Below, in pieces: positions 44,689 through 54,564 of a DNA stretch of 64,000 nucleotides. The translations under genes were made by a program, and so were the position numbers. Position 1 is the stretch's first letter; every line of letters begins with the position of its first letter. The stretch is taken from contig NZ_QZDT01000008.1 of assembly GCF_009917485.1 (NCBI RefSeq), forward strand, positions 79,597-143,596. Direction: 5' to 3'. The notes under the pieces were generated by a model, which was not told the DNA's origin, made no database searches, and saw only the letters and a list, made by a program, of their open reading frames with translations. This stretch comes from Parablautia muri. GTDB lineage: Bacteria; Bacillota; Clostridia; Lachnospirales; Lachnospiraceae.

Positions 44689-46290
44689 CTATTCTTCCAT
44701 CCGCTCACATCGAATAATTGCCTCCCCAACTCCAATTAGAATAAATACAATCGGTGTACAGATAACCTGCTGATAGCAAAAAAAGTTATGTCCCATGTAG
44801 CTAAGCACGGCACTCATGACCGCTATAAGCTCCGAATGCTTCTCTGTCCTTTTCCCAAAACGTAAAACAGCTGAAATAAAAATTCCGATATACGCCGCAG
44901 CGCCTATTACTCCAAGGTTTACAATCACATTCAGCCATTCGTTATGCGCACAGGTCAGTGCAACGCTTTGTCCCCACTTTCCTGCCAATTCCTCACCAAA
45001 AAAATTCCGGATATACAATGAAAAGCCATCCGGCCCACAGCCCAGCGCCTTCCGAAGCAGATCCCCTTTCAGAAATGATTTTACCGATGCCATCCACGAT
45101 AAACCCCGGTTATTTCCCCAATATTCATCAAACAGAAGGTAATTACTATGGCTTCTATAATTTTCAGGAATTTTGCCAGTCGTGTTAAGATAAATATAAA
45201 TAACTGTCAGCACCGCGCTTACAAATAGAAAAACAAGTAATATGATACGTAGATTTTTTATCTTTGTAATATCAATATTTTTATACTTTTCCATCCAACT
45301 GAAACAGAAATAAGCTGTTACAACACCTGCTAAAAGCACCCAGGTAAGAGCACCTTGAGAACAAAAGATAAAAAAATCCCCCAAAGGAACCGCTCTTGTA
45401 GGAAAAGCCTGCTGGCAGATACCTATAAGTTTAAAGCTCACGAAACAGACCATCATAACTTCAAAAAAACGTTTAAATCTTTTGTTTGATTCTAAGGAAA
45501 ACCAGAACAGTACAAAAATCATTATTCCTAACGCCACAAACGCGCTATCGGAATTTTGTGTTATAATTGTCATAAAGCCAACCGAAGTAAAAATTCCCAT
45601 TAGAATACGACACTGCTTATTATTATAAAACCAGAAGGCAAACATGCCTAGTGGAAATAAGAGCACCAGATAGCTTGAATACCATGTAGTCTGTCCAATT
45701 GTCGTCAAGAAATCAATTATATATTGTTCATCCAAATCCCGGTACATCTTAAGCGGATCTATCCGAAAACGCATCATAACAGCAAGTAAAAACACGCCAA
45801 ATGCCCCGGCAAAATAAAGAGCGATGGCAGAATTGTCCCATTTCCAATAACGGGATACGAAAAAATAGATCAGCACAAAACAAATCTGTGCTATCAGTCC
45901 CATATACCATCCATTGGCCCCCCATATGACCAGATTTTTATAGGGTGAAAAGAGGGTGGATGCTATCACTGTAACGGCATAGAAAAATACAAATCCATCC
46001 AAAAGAGAAAATTTTATATTTTTCAAATCCCCCTTTAATTCATGCCCACACATCATGCTCACCAAATGGAATATAACGGCCAAAGACAAAGGGATTCCCG
46101 CGCCAAAGGTTAAAACCGTAAAAAATTTCCATTTTGCATCACCAATATTATAATATTTATCCTGATAATAGAATGGGAATACTACCAGCATTAGAAATAC
46201 GTATGCAGAAACAACTTCCTTTGCCAGCCTATGATATAAATGTCCAATTCCCTTTTTTTCTACGGACGTCCTTTTAAGATGATTTGCCAT
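44689..46290 (-). CDS. O-antigen ligase/polymerase-like membrane protein
   Basis: A 533-residue protein with about 12 hydrophobic helices. A large extracytoplasmic loop between residues about 370 and 460 (NNRGLSWMASVKSFLKGD, LGCGPDGFSLYI, CAHNEWLNVIVNLG) carries the family hallmark of PF04932: an Arg near the loop start and the H-NEWL motif. Members ligate or polymerise surface glycans outside the membrane. No other glycan genes lie nearby, so it is an orphan. The ATG follows AGGAG by about 11 nt. Confidence 0.85.
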   Translation of the reverse strand: MANHLKRTSVEKKGIGHLYHRLAKEVVSAYVFLMLVVFPFYYQDKYYNIGDAKWKFFTVLTFGAGIPLSLAVIFHLVSMMCGHELKGDLKNIKFSLLDGFVFFYAVTVIASTLFSPYKNLVIWGANGWYMGLIAQICFVLIYFFVSRYWKWDNSAIALYFAGAFGVFLLAVMMRFRIDPLKMYRDLDEQYIIDFLTTIGQTTWYSSYLVLLFPLGMFAFWFYNNKQCRILMGIFTSVGFMTIITQNSDSAFVALGIMIFVLFWFSLESNKRFKRFFEVMMVCFVSFKLIGICQQAFPTRAVPLGDFFIFCSQGALTWVLLAGVVTAYFCFSWMEKYKNIDITKIKNLRIILLVFLFVSAVLTVIYIYLNTTGKIPENYRSHSNYLLFDEYWGNNRGLSWMASVKSFLKGDLLRKALGCGPDGFSLYIRNFFGEELAGKWGQSVALTCAHNEWLNVIVNLGVIGAAAYIGIFISAVLRFGKRTEKHSELIAVMSAVLSYMGHNFFCYQQVICTPIVFILIGVGEAIIRCERMEE

Positions 46291-46390
46291 TTGAATCCGC
46301 TCTCCTTGTTTTTTTCATATTTTATTATGAAATCAGAATGTCAAAATGTCAACTTTTGTGTCAGATTGGTGTTATTTTTCACACGTTAGC

Positions 46391-46499
46391 CGTTACTTTT
46401 CACAGGTCAGTCAGTAAACAGCTTGGAAAAAATAAATATTCCAAAAGGAACCCTTGGAAAAACGTCACGCGTCCTCTGGCCAACATGTGAAAAGTAACG
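46391..46499. mobile_element. MITE-like element with shared termini, divergent interior
   Basis: A 109-bp segment bounded by perfect 14-bp inverted repeats CGTTACTTTTCACA and TGTGAAAAGTAACG. The termini match those of the copies at 30751, 50487 and 58506, but the interior differs. It lies in the 46291-46641 gap, which has no gene. Confidence 0.65.
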
Positions 46500-46537
46500 A
46501 ATCGCTACGATTGTTTACACTCTAAACAGGAAACAAA

Positions 46538-46567
46538 TTGACACTTCGGGGCTTTTCGACATATAAT
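46538..46567 (+). promoter_or_regulatory. Promoter of the DUF1015 gene
   Basis: TTGACA, 18-bp spacer, TATAAT, 74 bp before the ATG and just right of the 46391 element. Confidence 0.7.
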
Positions 46568-46641
46568 CATAACCAGAGAATGAATCTTGCAGTGTATGAA
46601 AACAATTGGTTTAAGCCCATTTTATCATGGAGGTATAAATA

Positions 46642-47883
46642 ATGCCCAAAATCACACCTTTTCAAAGTATCAGACCCAAACCGGAATTAGCCAGTCGGAT
46701 TGCCGCATTGCCCTATGATGTTTATAATCGCAGGGAAGCCCTGACAGAGGTAAACAAAGAGCCTCTTTCCTTTTTAAAAATTGACAGGGCTGAAACCCAG
46801 TTTTCCGATGAAACAGACACCTATGCCCCAAAAGTATATGCAAAGGCCAAAGAACTGTTAGATGCAATGATTGCAGACGGAACATTTATAACGGAAGCTT
46901 CTCCCTGCTATTACATCTACGAATTAACCATGGACGGCCGTTCCCAGACCGGGATTGCTGCCTGTTCTTCTATAGATGACTACTTAAATCAGCTAATTAA
47001 AAAGCACGAAAACACCCGTGAGGAAAAGGAGCTTGACCGAATCCGCCATGTGGATACCACGAATGCGCATACCGGTCCTATCTTTCTTGTATACCGTTCC
47101 AAACAGGAAATCAACGAAATTGTCCATAATGCAAAAAATGAGCCGCCTCTTTATGATTTCATTTCCCCTGATGGAATCAGCCACCGGGTATGGAAAATTT
47201 CAGATACAAAGGTAATCGCAAGGCTGGAGGCTTTATTTGCCGCCCTTCCCTGCACTTACATAGCCGATGGACATCATCGCTGTGCCTCTGCCGTAAAGGT
47301 CGGATTAAAAAGGCGCGCGGAACACCCTGATTATACAGGAGAGGAAGAATTTAACCGCTTTCTCTCCGTACTTTTCCCGGATGACCAGCTCTATATTATG
47401 CCTTACAACAGAGTGGTTAAGGACTTAAATGGTTTGTCTTCGGAAAGCTTTTTAAAAGAAATTGAAAAGGCTGGCTTTACAGTGGAATACTTTGGGAACA
47501 GGCAGATTGCTCCCTGCCAGAAAGGAACTTTCGGCATGTACCTTCCTAGCGGCTGGTATTTGCTTACCGCCCATGAATCTTTGTTTTCTTCTGACCCGGT
47601 TAAAGGCTTGGATGTTTCCATTTTGCAGGATAATTTATTGCATCCAATTTTGAATATCCAGGACCCCAGAATTGATAAGCGGATTGACTTTGTGGGTGGC
47701 ATCCGTGGGCTGGAGGAACTGGAACGCCGGGTAAGCAGCGATATGGCCGTGGCTTTTTCCATGTACGCCACATCCATTTCCGAGTTATTGGAAGTTGCTG
47801 ATGCCGGTCTGCTGATGCCTCCTAAATCCACCTGGTTTGAGCCTAAGCTGCGAAGCGGATTGTTCCTTCATAAGCTCTCCTAA
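46642..47883 (+). CDS. DUF1015 family protein
   Basis: A 413-residue protein of the DUF1015 family. PFQSIRPKPELASRIAALPYD at the N-terminus, REEKELDRIRHVDTTNAHTG and TYIADGHHRCASAVKVG are its conserved blocks; the His-rich block resembles ParB/serine-kinase-like nucleotide sites. Function not established. ATGGAGGT gives the ribosome site, 8 nt before the ATG. It is single, with its own promoter and a terminator. Confidence 0.9.
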   Translation: MPKITPFQSIRPKPELASRIAALPYDVYNRREALTEVNKEPLSFLKIDRAETQFSDETDTYAPKVYAKAKELLDAMIADGTFITEASPCYYIYELTMDGRSQTGIAACSSIDDYLNQLIKKHENTREEKELDRIRHVDTTNAHTGPIFLVYRSKQEINEIVHNAKNEPPLYDFISPDGISHRVWKISDTKVIARLEALFAALPCTYIADGHHRCASAVKVGLKRRAEHPDYTGEEEFNRFLSVLFPDDQLYIMPYNRVVKDLNGLSSESFLKEIEKAGFTVEYFGNRQIAPCQKGTFGMYLPSGWYLLTAHESLFSSDPVKGLDVSILQDNLLHPILNIQDPRIDKRIDFVGGIRGLEELERRVSSDMAVAFSMYATSISELLEVADAGLLMPPKSTWFEPKLRSGLFLHKLS

Positions 47884-47945
47884 TTCAAAGGAACCAAAGA
47901 AACCATCTGTTAATGTCGATGTGCCCCTTTATCCAAAAACAGGAA

Positions 47946-47993
47946 TCTCCCGTAGAATCCGGCGTTCTTTATGCTCTGGTTTTCTACGGGAGA
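47946..47993. terminator. Hairpin between DUF1015 and proB
   Basis: Perfect 12-bp stem TCTCCCGTAGAA/TTCTACGGGAGA with a 24-base loop between convergent genes; no clear U-run. Confidence 0.65.
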
Positions 47994-48026
47994 CCTAAGC
48001 CTATACATCCTATAGCGCCTTAACTG

Positions 48027-48827
48027 TCACGCCTTAAACAAAGTACCAATCTCTTTCCCTTCCAGTATCCTGCTGATATTCACCACATCATTGCCATTGG
48101 CAATCACCATATCAACTCCAATTTCATTTGCAATCTTAGCCGCCGCAATTTTAGTCGTCATGCCGCCTGTGCCGAAAGCAGAATCCGCTCCCTTGGCCAT
48201 GGAGCATAAGCCATCATCTATCTTCTCCACACAGCTCACAAATTCAGCCTTTTCATTATTTCTCGGGTCATCCGTATAAAGGCCGTCTATATCGGATAAA
48301 AGAATCAGCATATCCGCCTGGACCATCTGAGCAACGGTAGCTGAAAGTGTATCATTATCACCAAAATTTTCATCCTGAATCTGGTCTGTGGAAACAGTAT
48401 CATTTTCATTTACAATGGGGATGACTCCCATATTCAAAAGTTCATGAAAGGTATTTTCCGCATTCCTCCTGCTGATTTCATTGATCATCGTTCTCTTGGT
48501 AATTAAAATCTGCGCGATTGTCTGATTATACTCTGCAAAAAGCTTCTGGTAAATCATCATCAGCCTCGCCTGCCCCACCGCCGCGCATGCCTGCTTCTTA
48601 GAAAGGCTGCGAGGCTTTTCTTTGATTCCCAGTGCTTTTCTTCCGGCGCCAATGGCGCCTGAGGATACCAATACAATCTCTTTGTCCTGATTTCTGATAT
48701 CCGTTAAAACCCGAGTCAGTTTTTCCATTTTAAGAAGATTTAAATGCCCCGTATCTACATGCGTGATGGTGGATGTTCCAATCTTTACCACAATTCTCTT
48801 TTTATCTTTTAAAAAGTCCCTGTTCAT
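48027..48827 (-). CDS. proB: Glutamate 5-kinase without PUA domain
   Basis: A 266-residue amino-acid kinase. KKRIVVKIGTSTI is the N-terminal ATP loop, LVSSGAIGAGRKALG the Gly loop, IPIVNENDTVSTDQI the glutamate site, DNDTLSATVA and SDIDGLYTDDPR the nucleotide site, and GTGGMTTKIAAAKIA a late family block. It phosphorylates glutamate for proline synthesis. It lacks the C-terminal PUA domain of the E. coli enzyme, as is common in Clostridia. proA is not adjacent. Confidence 0.94.
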   Translation of the reverse strand: MNRDFLKDKKRIVVKIGTSTITHVDTGHLNLLKMEKLTRVLTDIRNQDKEIVLVSSGAIGAGRKALGIKEKPRSLSKKQACAAVGQARLMMIYQKLFAEYNQTIAQILITKRTMINEISRRNAENTFHELLNMGVIPIVNENDTVSTDQIQDENFGDNDTLSATVAQMVQADMLILLSDIDGLYTDDPRNNEKAEFVSCVEKIDDGLCSMAKGADSAFGTGGMTTKIAAAKIANEIGVDMVIANGNDVVNISRILEGKEIGTLFKA

Positions 48828-48882
48828 TTACCATTATTCCCTCCCTGTAAGAATTTTTTGTTTTCAGCCCACTTATTTTCTT

Positions 48883-50379
48883 TCACGGCAAAGCCCTTAA
48901 AGACATATGTTTCAAAAACAATTCTCGAAAAACGTCTTCCTCTGCCAGCTCCACATGGGTAATCTTACTGCTCTCTTGTTCCATACGCTCCAATGTTTTT
49001 TCGGAAAGCAGCGCCATTGCCGCCCCTGTACCCGCCAGATTTCCTGCCTGAAAAAATAGTTCTCTGGGTATATCAGGAAATAGCCCGATTGCAATTCCGC
49101 TTTCTATTTCAATATAACATCCAAAAGCGCCTGCTAGGTAAAGCCTGTCAAGCTCAGATGCCTTCCTATTCACTTTGCCCAATAATATTTCCATACCAGA
49201 ACGTATCGCGCTGACTGATAGCTGTAGCTGACGCACATCCTCCGCCTCCAAATAAACAGGCGCTCTCTCATCCGTCAAAAGGAATCGGCGTTTTTCATTC
49301 CTTTCGTCAATCCGCCTGCAAATTTTTTCAGAAACTCCGGCATTCTTTGCCTCCTGTCTGCTGCGCATATATCCGGTCCTGTCTATCACACCGACCTTGC
49401 AAAGCAACGCCACTCCATCAATTAAACCGGACCCACAGATTCCCACAGCTGGACCGCCTCCAATCACTCTGCATACAATGTCCTGCACAGGAAAGCTGCC
49501 ATTTAAGGCCACCATATCAATTGCCCCTTTGGCCGCACGCATTCCACAGCTGATGGCCCCGCCCTCTAATGCCGGTCCGGCAGCCGCTGAGCAGGCGTAT
49601 TTTTCTCCATCATATTCCAGAATGATTTCCCCATTCGTTCCAATATCCACCGCCAGAATCCTTCTGTTTTGCTCTGCTTGATTTACATAACTGTAAACTG
49701 CCAGTGCATCTGCGCCTACATAACCTCCAATCGGCGGCAAAACAGTAAATACCGCATCCTGCAAAAAATGAAAACCCAGCTTTTTCCCTTCTAAAAAAAT
49801 CCTGTTCCTGTAATCCGGGGTAAAAGGAGCCCCGGACAATTTTACAGGCTTTATTCCCATGAAAATTTCACACATGGCCGTGTTTCCAACAACAGATACT
49901 TTTCTAATACATGCCTTCCCTTTTTCCCCCCTTATTTCCTGCCCGTCTACAGTCTCAGACCTGTTTTTCTTGTAAAACCAATCTTCTGCACCAGGCCAAT
50001 CCTCCGTACAAAGCTGCCTTACCATCCGCAGGGCCATCTCATCCAATTTCTTTACCAAAAGCTCCTGCATCCTGTGAAGGGAATCCTCCTGCTCCACTGC
50101 GGCCTTTATTCTGCTGATTACATCTGCACCAAAGGCCGCCTGTGGGTTAGCGCCTGTCTCCACCCCCAAAAGACTTCCCTGTTCCAAATCCCAAAGCATT
50201 CCTGCCACAGTGGTTGTCCCAACGTCAAAGGAAATTCCAAGCCCTGTCCCGTGCTCTATCTGAAAGCTCTCTGGAAACTGGATTTTTGCCTGTTTGTTGG
50301 TGTTTAATTTCTGGAAAATCCCACAGCCATTGCAGCTTATTCGTTTGCATCCCGGACATTTATTTTTTAACCCTTCCAT
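48883..50379 (-). CDS. ASKHA-domain protein (DUF4445; RACo/RamA-like reductive activator)
   Basis: A 498-residue protein with two actin-like halves: FDVGTTTVAGMLWDLE (about 49-64), VVGNTAMCEIFMG, GGYVGADALA, LAVDIGTNGEI, AAGPALEGGAISCGM, CGSGLIDG and LYLAGAFG. These are the motifs of the DUF4445 activators that use ATP to reduce inactive Co(II) corrinoid proteins. The typical N-terminal 2Fe-2S domain of RACo is replaced by a short Cys-rich segment CPGCKRISCNGCG (residues 8-20), which could hold an Fe-S cluster. No methyltransferase or corrinoid protein is adjacent, so the client is unknown. Start 50379 has AGGAGG 7 nt upstream. It is 55 bp before proB. Confidence 0.85.
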   Translation of the reverse strand: MEGLKNKCPGCKRISCNGCGIFQKLNTNKQAKIQFPESFQIEHGTGLGISFDVGTTTVAGMLWDLEQGSLLGVETGANPQAAFGADVISRIKAAVEQEDSLHRMQELLVKKLDEMALRMVRQLCTEDWPGAEDWFYKKNRSETVDGQEIRGEKGKACIRKVSVVGNTAMCEIFMGIKPVKLSGAPFTPDYRNRIFLEGKKLGFHFLQDAVFTVLPPIGGYVGADALAVYSYVNQAEQNRRILAVDIGTNGEIILEYDGEKYACSAAAGPALEGGAISCGMRAAKGAIDMVALNGSFPVQDIVCRVIGGGPAVGICGSGLIDGVALLCKVGVIDRTGYMRSRQEAKNAGVSEKICRRIDERNEKRRFLLTDERAPVYLEAEDVRQLQLSVSAIRSGMEILLGKVNRKASELDRLYLAGAFGCYIEIESGIAIGLFPDIPRELFFQAGNLAGTGAAMALLSEKTLERMEQESSKITHVELAEEDVFRELFLKHMSLRALP

Positions 50380-50486
50380 TTTAATACCTCCTGCATACCC
50401 CAAGCTATGCTTGTGGTACTGCGTCAATAGAACACTCCTTTCTACAATGCCATTACCAGCTCTCGCCGAAAACAATCCGAACTGTT

Positions 50487-50631
50487 GTTACTATTCACGG
50501 CCTGAGAGCCGCTCATAGTAACATTCGGGGCGATATTCTAAGTTTCACTTCGCAAAAATCGCCCCTCACACCTGAAGCACGTTCTCACGCAGTGCGCAGT
50601 AAATGCGCATTCCTGACCCATGAAAAGTGAC
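50487..50631. mobile_element. MITE-like structured repeat, copy 2
   Basis: A 145-bp copy between the divergent ASKHA and methyltransferase genes. GTTACTAT/ATAGTAAC, GGGGCGAT/ATCGCCCC and GCGCA/TGCGC hairpins are all intact here; the right end reads GAAAAGTGAC. Confidence 0.8.
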
Positions 50632-50803
50632 GAACTGTTACCAAAGCTATTATAGAATAACACAAAATCCTTGATTTTTTAACTATATTTATCTATTATC
50701 TAATCATGTCGCAACAGTTTATTTCCAGAAATGGTTCAACTGATCCGAACCGTTACCATTTTCAAACACGCTCTGATCAATACAGAGTATAGAGAGGATT
50801 CTT

Positions 50804-51691
50804 ATGTGGATAGCAAACAATTGGAAAGAATACGAAGTAATAGACACCTCCGGCGGCGAAAAGCTGGAACGCTGGGGGAAATATATCCTTTTGCGCCCCG
50901 ACCCGCAGGTCATCTGGGACACCCCAAAACGTGCAAAAGAATGGAACTGCTTAAACGGGCATTATCACCGCAGCTCCAAGGGCGGCGGTGAGTGGGAGTT
51001 TTTTCATCTTCCCCAAGAATGGAGCATCCATTACAGGACTCTCACCTTCCGCTTAAAGCCCTTCAGCTTCAAGCATACCGGCCTTTTCCCCGAACAGGCT
51101 GTAAACTGGGACTGGTTTTCCAAAATCATTCAAAGCGCTAACCGTCCCATCAAGGTTCTAAACCTGTTTGCCTACACTGGCGCAGCCACCCTGGCAGCCG
51201 CAAACGCAGGAGCCTGCGTCACACATGTGGACGCTTCTAAAGGCATGGTCGCCTGGGCAAAGGAAAACGCTGCCGCCTCGGGCCTTTCGGGCGCACCCAT
51301 TCGCTGGCTGGTGGACGATTGCACGAAATTCGTAGAACGGGAAATCCGCAGGGGAAATACCTATGACGGCATTATCATGGACCCACCCTCCTACGGCAGG
51401 GGACCGAAAGGTGAAATCTGGAAAATGGAAGAAAGCATCTATCCCTTTATCCGGTCAGCCTCCCGGCTTCTGAACAGGGACTCTCTTTTTTTCCTGATCA
51501 ATTCCTACACCACAGGTTTACAGCCGGCCGTACTCACATACTTATTAAATACGACAATCGTGGAAAAATTGGGCGGACAGGTGGTTTCTTCTGAAATCGG
51601 ACTTCCTGTAGCAGATAGCGGGCTTATACTTCCCTGCGGAGCTAGCGGCCGCTGGACGCCGGGGTATAGCAGCGCTTTGCCCGAAGACTGA
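50804..51691 (+). CDS. Class I SAM-dependent methyltransferase, RlmI-like (PF10672)
   Basis: A 295-residue protein. RPIKVLNLFAYTGAATLAAA (about 116-135) is SAM motif I, VTHVDASKGMVAWAKENA motif II, and DGIIMDPPSYGRGPKG the catalytic DPPxY loop typical of N- or C5-methylation of rRNA bases. The N-terminal 100 residues form the small RNA-interaction part. Likely an rRNA methyltransferase; the exact base is unknown. AGAGGA lies 6 nt before the ATG. Confidence 0.85.
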   Translation: MWIANNWKEYEVIDTSGGEKLERWGKYILLRPDPQVIWDTPKRAKEWNCLNGHYHRSSKGGGEWEFFHLPQEWSIHYRTLTFRLKPFSFKHTGLFPEQAVNWDWFSKIIQSANRPIKVLNLFAYTGAATLAAANAGACVTHVDASKGMVAWAKENAAASGLSGAPIRWLVDDCTKFVEREIRRGNTYDGIIMDPPSYGRGPKGEIWKMEESIYPFIRSASRLLNRDSLFFLINSYTTGLQPAVLTYLLNTTIVEKLGGQVVSSEIGLPVADSGLILPCGASGRWTPGYSSALPED

Positions 51692-51919
51692 ACCGCTTTA
51701 TTATAAGGTCAGTTCAAGTAATATTTTGCCGTCTGAGCTGGTGGTTTGCTTTGCCAGCACACAGCATCTTTGAAAATTGCTTTCCGTGATTTCACACAAA
51801 AACTGGTAGGAAATTTTCGTCTGATAGTGTATAATGGGCGTTAGAGCGTGTTGAAAAATCATGCGGGCAGTTTTGGCCATATAATATGTAATATAAAAGG
51901 AATCAAAGGAGTAATCAAT

Positions 51920-53005
51920 ATGTCAAAAATTATTTTAACCGGCGACAGGCCCACCGGCCGTCTTCATGTAGGCCACTATGTAGGTTCCCTGAAAGGCCGG
52001 GTAGCGCTGCAAAATTCCGGTATCTACGATAAAATTTTCATTATGATTGCCGATGCACAGGCTCTTACGGACAATGCGGAACAGCCGGAAAAGGTTCGCC
52101 AGAATATTATTGAAGTTGCGCTGGATTACTTATCCTGCGGCCTTGACCCTAAGAAGTCTACCCTGTTAATCCAGTCCCAGATTCCCGAGCTTTGCGAGCT
52201 TTCCTTTTACTATATGAACCTTGTGACCGTATCAAGGCTGCAACGGAATCCTACAGTAAAATCCGAAATCCAGATACGTAATTTCGAGGCCAGCATACCG
52301 GTAGGTTTCTTTACCTATCCCATCAGCCAGGCTGCCGATATCACCGCTTTTAAGGCAACCACTGTTCCGGTAGGCGAAGACCAGCTGCCCATGATAGAGC
52401 AGACAAAAGAAATTGTGCGGAAATTTAATTCTGTTTATGGAGATACCCTGGTGGAACCGGATGCCCTGCTGCCCAGTAACAAAGCATGTCTTCGCCTTCC
52501 AGGGATTGACGGCAAGGCGAAAATGAGCAAATCCTTAAATAACTGCATCTATCTCTCTGACACAGAAGAAGATGTCCGCAAAAAAGTTATGTCCATGTTT
52601 ACCGACCCCAATCACCTTCAGGTTTCCGACCCCGGGCGGGTGGACGGCAACCCTGTATTTATTTATCTGGACGCTTTCTGCGAAGACGATATGTTTGCAG
52701 AATACCTTCCGGATTATGCAAACCTTGACGAGTTAAAGGCCCATTACACCAGAGGCGGGCTTGGAGATGTAAAGGTCAAAAAGTTCTTAAACAATGTACT
52801 TCAAGAAGCATTGTCCCCTGTCCGCGCCAGAAGAAAAGAATGGGAACAGGATATTCCTGCCGTTTATGAAATCCTTCGCGAGGGAAGCCTTGCCGCAAGG
52901 GAAGCAGCTGCACAAACTTTAGCAGATGTGAAAAATTCCATGAAAATCAACTACTTTGACGATCAGGCGCTGATAACAGAACAGGCGGCCAAATATGCAC
53001 GATAA
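51920..53005 (+). CDS. trpS: Tryptophanyl-tRNA synthetase
   Basis: A 361-residue class I synthetase. [19 protein letters not shown] contains the HIGH equivalent, [20 protein letters not shown] is the Trp/ATP region, and [12 protein letters not shown] is the KMSKS loop. Start 51920 follows AAGGAG; the longer frame begins in untranslated sequence. I looked for a T-box leader in 51692-51919 and did not see its conserved core, so regulation is open. Confidence 0.95.
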   Translation: MSKIILTGDRPTGRLHVGHYVGSLKGRVALQNSGIYDKIFIMIADAQALTDNAEQPEKVRQNIIEVALDYLSCGLDPKKSTLLIQSQIPELCELSFYYMNLVTVSRLQRNPTVKSEIQIRNFEASIPVGFFTYPISQAADITAFKATTVPVGEDQLPMIEQTKEIVRKFNSVYGDTLVEPDALLPSNKACLRLPGIDGKAKMSKSLNNCIYLSDTEEDVRKKVMSMFTDPNHLQVSDPGRVDGNPVFIYLDAFCEDDMFAEYLPDYANLDELKAHYTRGGLGDVKVKKFLNNVLQEALSPVRARRKEWEQDIPAVYEILREGSLAAREAAAQTLADVKNSMKINYFDDQALITEQAAKYAR

Positions 53006-53065
53006 CCAGTATATGATTTATTGTGCAATATCCTTAACACTGTTTTCTATATATGGAGGTATCTC

Positions 53066-53569
53066 ATGAAAGCCTACCAGATAAAAGATGTGAAAAATTT
53101 TATGAGCAGACTCTTAGGCTCTGGCGCCTTTGACTCTTTCCTGCTGGCTGAAGCTTCTATAACCACTTACAATACCTTTGTGATTGACGGCCATATTGAA
53201 AAGGGATTTTTTACCGGCGATATTCATGACGACAATATACTGCCTCCCTATGAATTTTCCCAGTGGGCTGATATGCGCCAAATCTGTTTTGACCTGATCA
53301 AAGGCAAACGCACTCCGGTAAACTTTAAGCTGGTGCTCCACTTAAAGCCGGAACTGGTCAATGAAATCCTTCAAAATGGCAACGCCAGCGTTACATTATC
53401 CGATATCAAGGCTTTTGTTTTAAATATAAAATACGATGGCAGTATGCTTACCTGCATCACTGCCACCGCATTTTATGCTTTTCTTCCCGACAAAACTCCT
53501 GATAAGTTATGGGATGATTCCTTTTCCCGCTTTCTTTTGGAAAAGGAAATTGCTTTTGAAGAAGATTAA
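53066..53569 (+). CDS. DUF5721 family protein
   Basis: A 167-residue soluble protein: KDVKNFMSRLLGSGAFDSFL, EASITTYNTFVIDGHIEKGFF and QWADMRQICFDLIKGKRTP. I recognise it as DUF5721, a family of unknown function seen next to trpS in related genomes from memory. Start 53066 has GGAGGT 5 nt upstream. It lies 60 bp after trpS, so they are probably one operon, ended by the 53568-53598 hairpin. Confidence 0.75.
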   Translation: MKAYQIKDVKNFMSRLLGSGAFDSFLLAEASITTYNTFVIDGHIEKGFFTGDIHDDNILPPYEFSQWADMRQICFDLIKGKRTPVNFKLVLHLKPELVNEILQNGNASVTLSDIKAFVLNIKYDGSMLTCITATAFYAFLPDKTPDKLWDDSFSRFLLEKEIAFEED

Positions 53570-53598
53570 ACGGCGCAGCCACCCCAGCTGTGCCGTTT
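53568..53598. terminator. Terminator after DUF5721
   Basis: AAACGGCGCAG/CTGTGCCGTTT stem with one G-U pair, overlapping the end of the DUF5721 stop codon; the convergent gene begins its end 27 bp further. Confidence 0.8.
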
Positions 53599-53625
53599 AT
53601 GAAAATTCCTGATTCATAAAGTACA

Positions 53626-54564
53626 TCACCCGGCAGTATCCACAGCCGCGCCCTTCATATCCTCATCAAGTAGCTTCATCTCATCCATAATCTTTTTGAT
53701 TTCCCTTTGCACATCGTCCATGAGATTGTCCGCATCCAAAATCGTAGTCATATCTTCTGAGATTTCTTCTATAAATTCTTCTTTCTCTTCTTTTTCTTCT
53801 TTTCTCTTTTCGATCTTTTCTTCTTCTTCCTCTTCTTTTTCGGCTTTCTTGTCCGCCGCCTCTTTCTTTTCTTCCATCTCCTCATCAATATGATCTTTGG
53901 CGTCATCATACAGCATACCAATAATTTCCTGACGGGCCGCCTCCATTATTTCGTCCGCACTTTTGGACGCCTTAACCATAGGATCATGTTTCAGCCGCTC
54001 TAATTTCGCTGACATAATGGCACTGCTTTCCTGATATATTTCTTTCTTAGCTTTTTCATACTCTTCTTTATAAGTAGAAGCGGCTTTATATAGTTCAAGG
54101 GAATGCTCCTGATACTCCGTAGGGCCGCCTGCCTCCTTGATCTGTGCAAGGCGCTCCTGTTCTTCCTTTGTAAGAGGCTTATTGTCCGCCTGCTTTTCCA
54201 AGAGCCTTAAATCCTGTTCTTCCTGGGAATCCTCCGTAAATCCATAAGTCTCCTTAAGTGCCGCTCTTTCCTCATTAATCCGTTTCAGATGAGAACCGGA
54301 CTCTTTCATAGCGCTTTCAAGCTCTTTGATTTTATTTCTTCTCTCATCTAAGGATTCGTCCAGCTTTCTGTCCCCAGCCCAGGTATCCGTCACAATCTTC
54401 ATTGCCTTCTTCTGAGCCTGCTGTTTTTTTTGCGCAATGGGATCAAAAGTTTGATTCAAATCTCCTGCAAAAATATTGGACCGACTACTCTTTTTCTCAT
54501 TTGCAGCATGCCTTTGACTTTGGATGCTCTCACCCATAAAAATTGCTTTGTTTTGTACTTTCAT
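53626..54564 (-). CDS. Coiled-coil protein of unknown function
   Basis: A 312-residue cytoplasmic-looking protein, nearly all charged helix. Residues 60-115 and 150-200 give heptad-like coiled coils; NKPLTKEEQERLAQIKEAGG and RLKHDPMVKASKSADEIMEA are blocks I remember from Lachnospiraceae proteins of unknown function. Residues 215-265 are almost only Glu and Lys. No enzyme motif. ATG 54564 follows AGGAGC. Its upstream neighbour on the same strand is a second small protein that I believe belongs with it. Confidence 0.75.
   Translation of the reverse strand: MKVQNKAIFMGESIQSQRHAANEKKSSRSNIFAGDLNQTFDPIAQKKQQAQKKAMKIVTDTWAGDRKLDESLDERRNKIKELESAMKESGSHLKRINEERAALKETYGFTEDSQEEQDLRLLEKQADNKPLTKEEQERLAQIKEAGGPTEYQEHSLELYKAASTYKEEYEKAKKEIYQESSAIMSAKLERLKHDPMVKASKSADEIMEAARQEIIGMLYDDAKDHIDEEMEEKKEAADKKAEKEEEEEEKIEKRKEEKEEKEEFIEEISEDMTTILDADNLMDDVQREIKKIMDEMKLLDEDMKGAAVDTAG

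Noticed and set aside
51692..51919. Possible T-box leader upstream of trpS
   Set aside because: The conserved T-box core (AGGGTGGNACCGCG-like) and a terminator before the gene are not visible.
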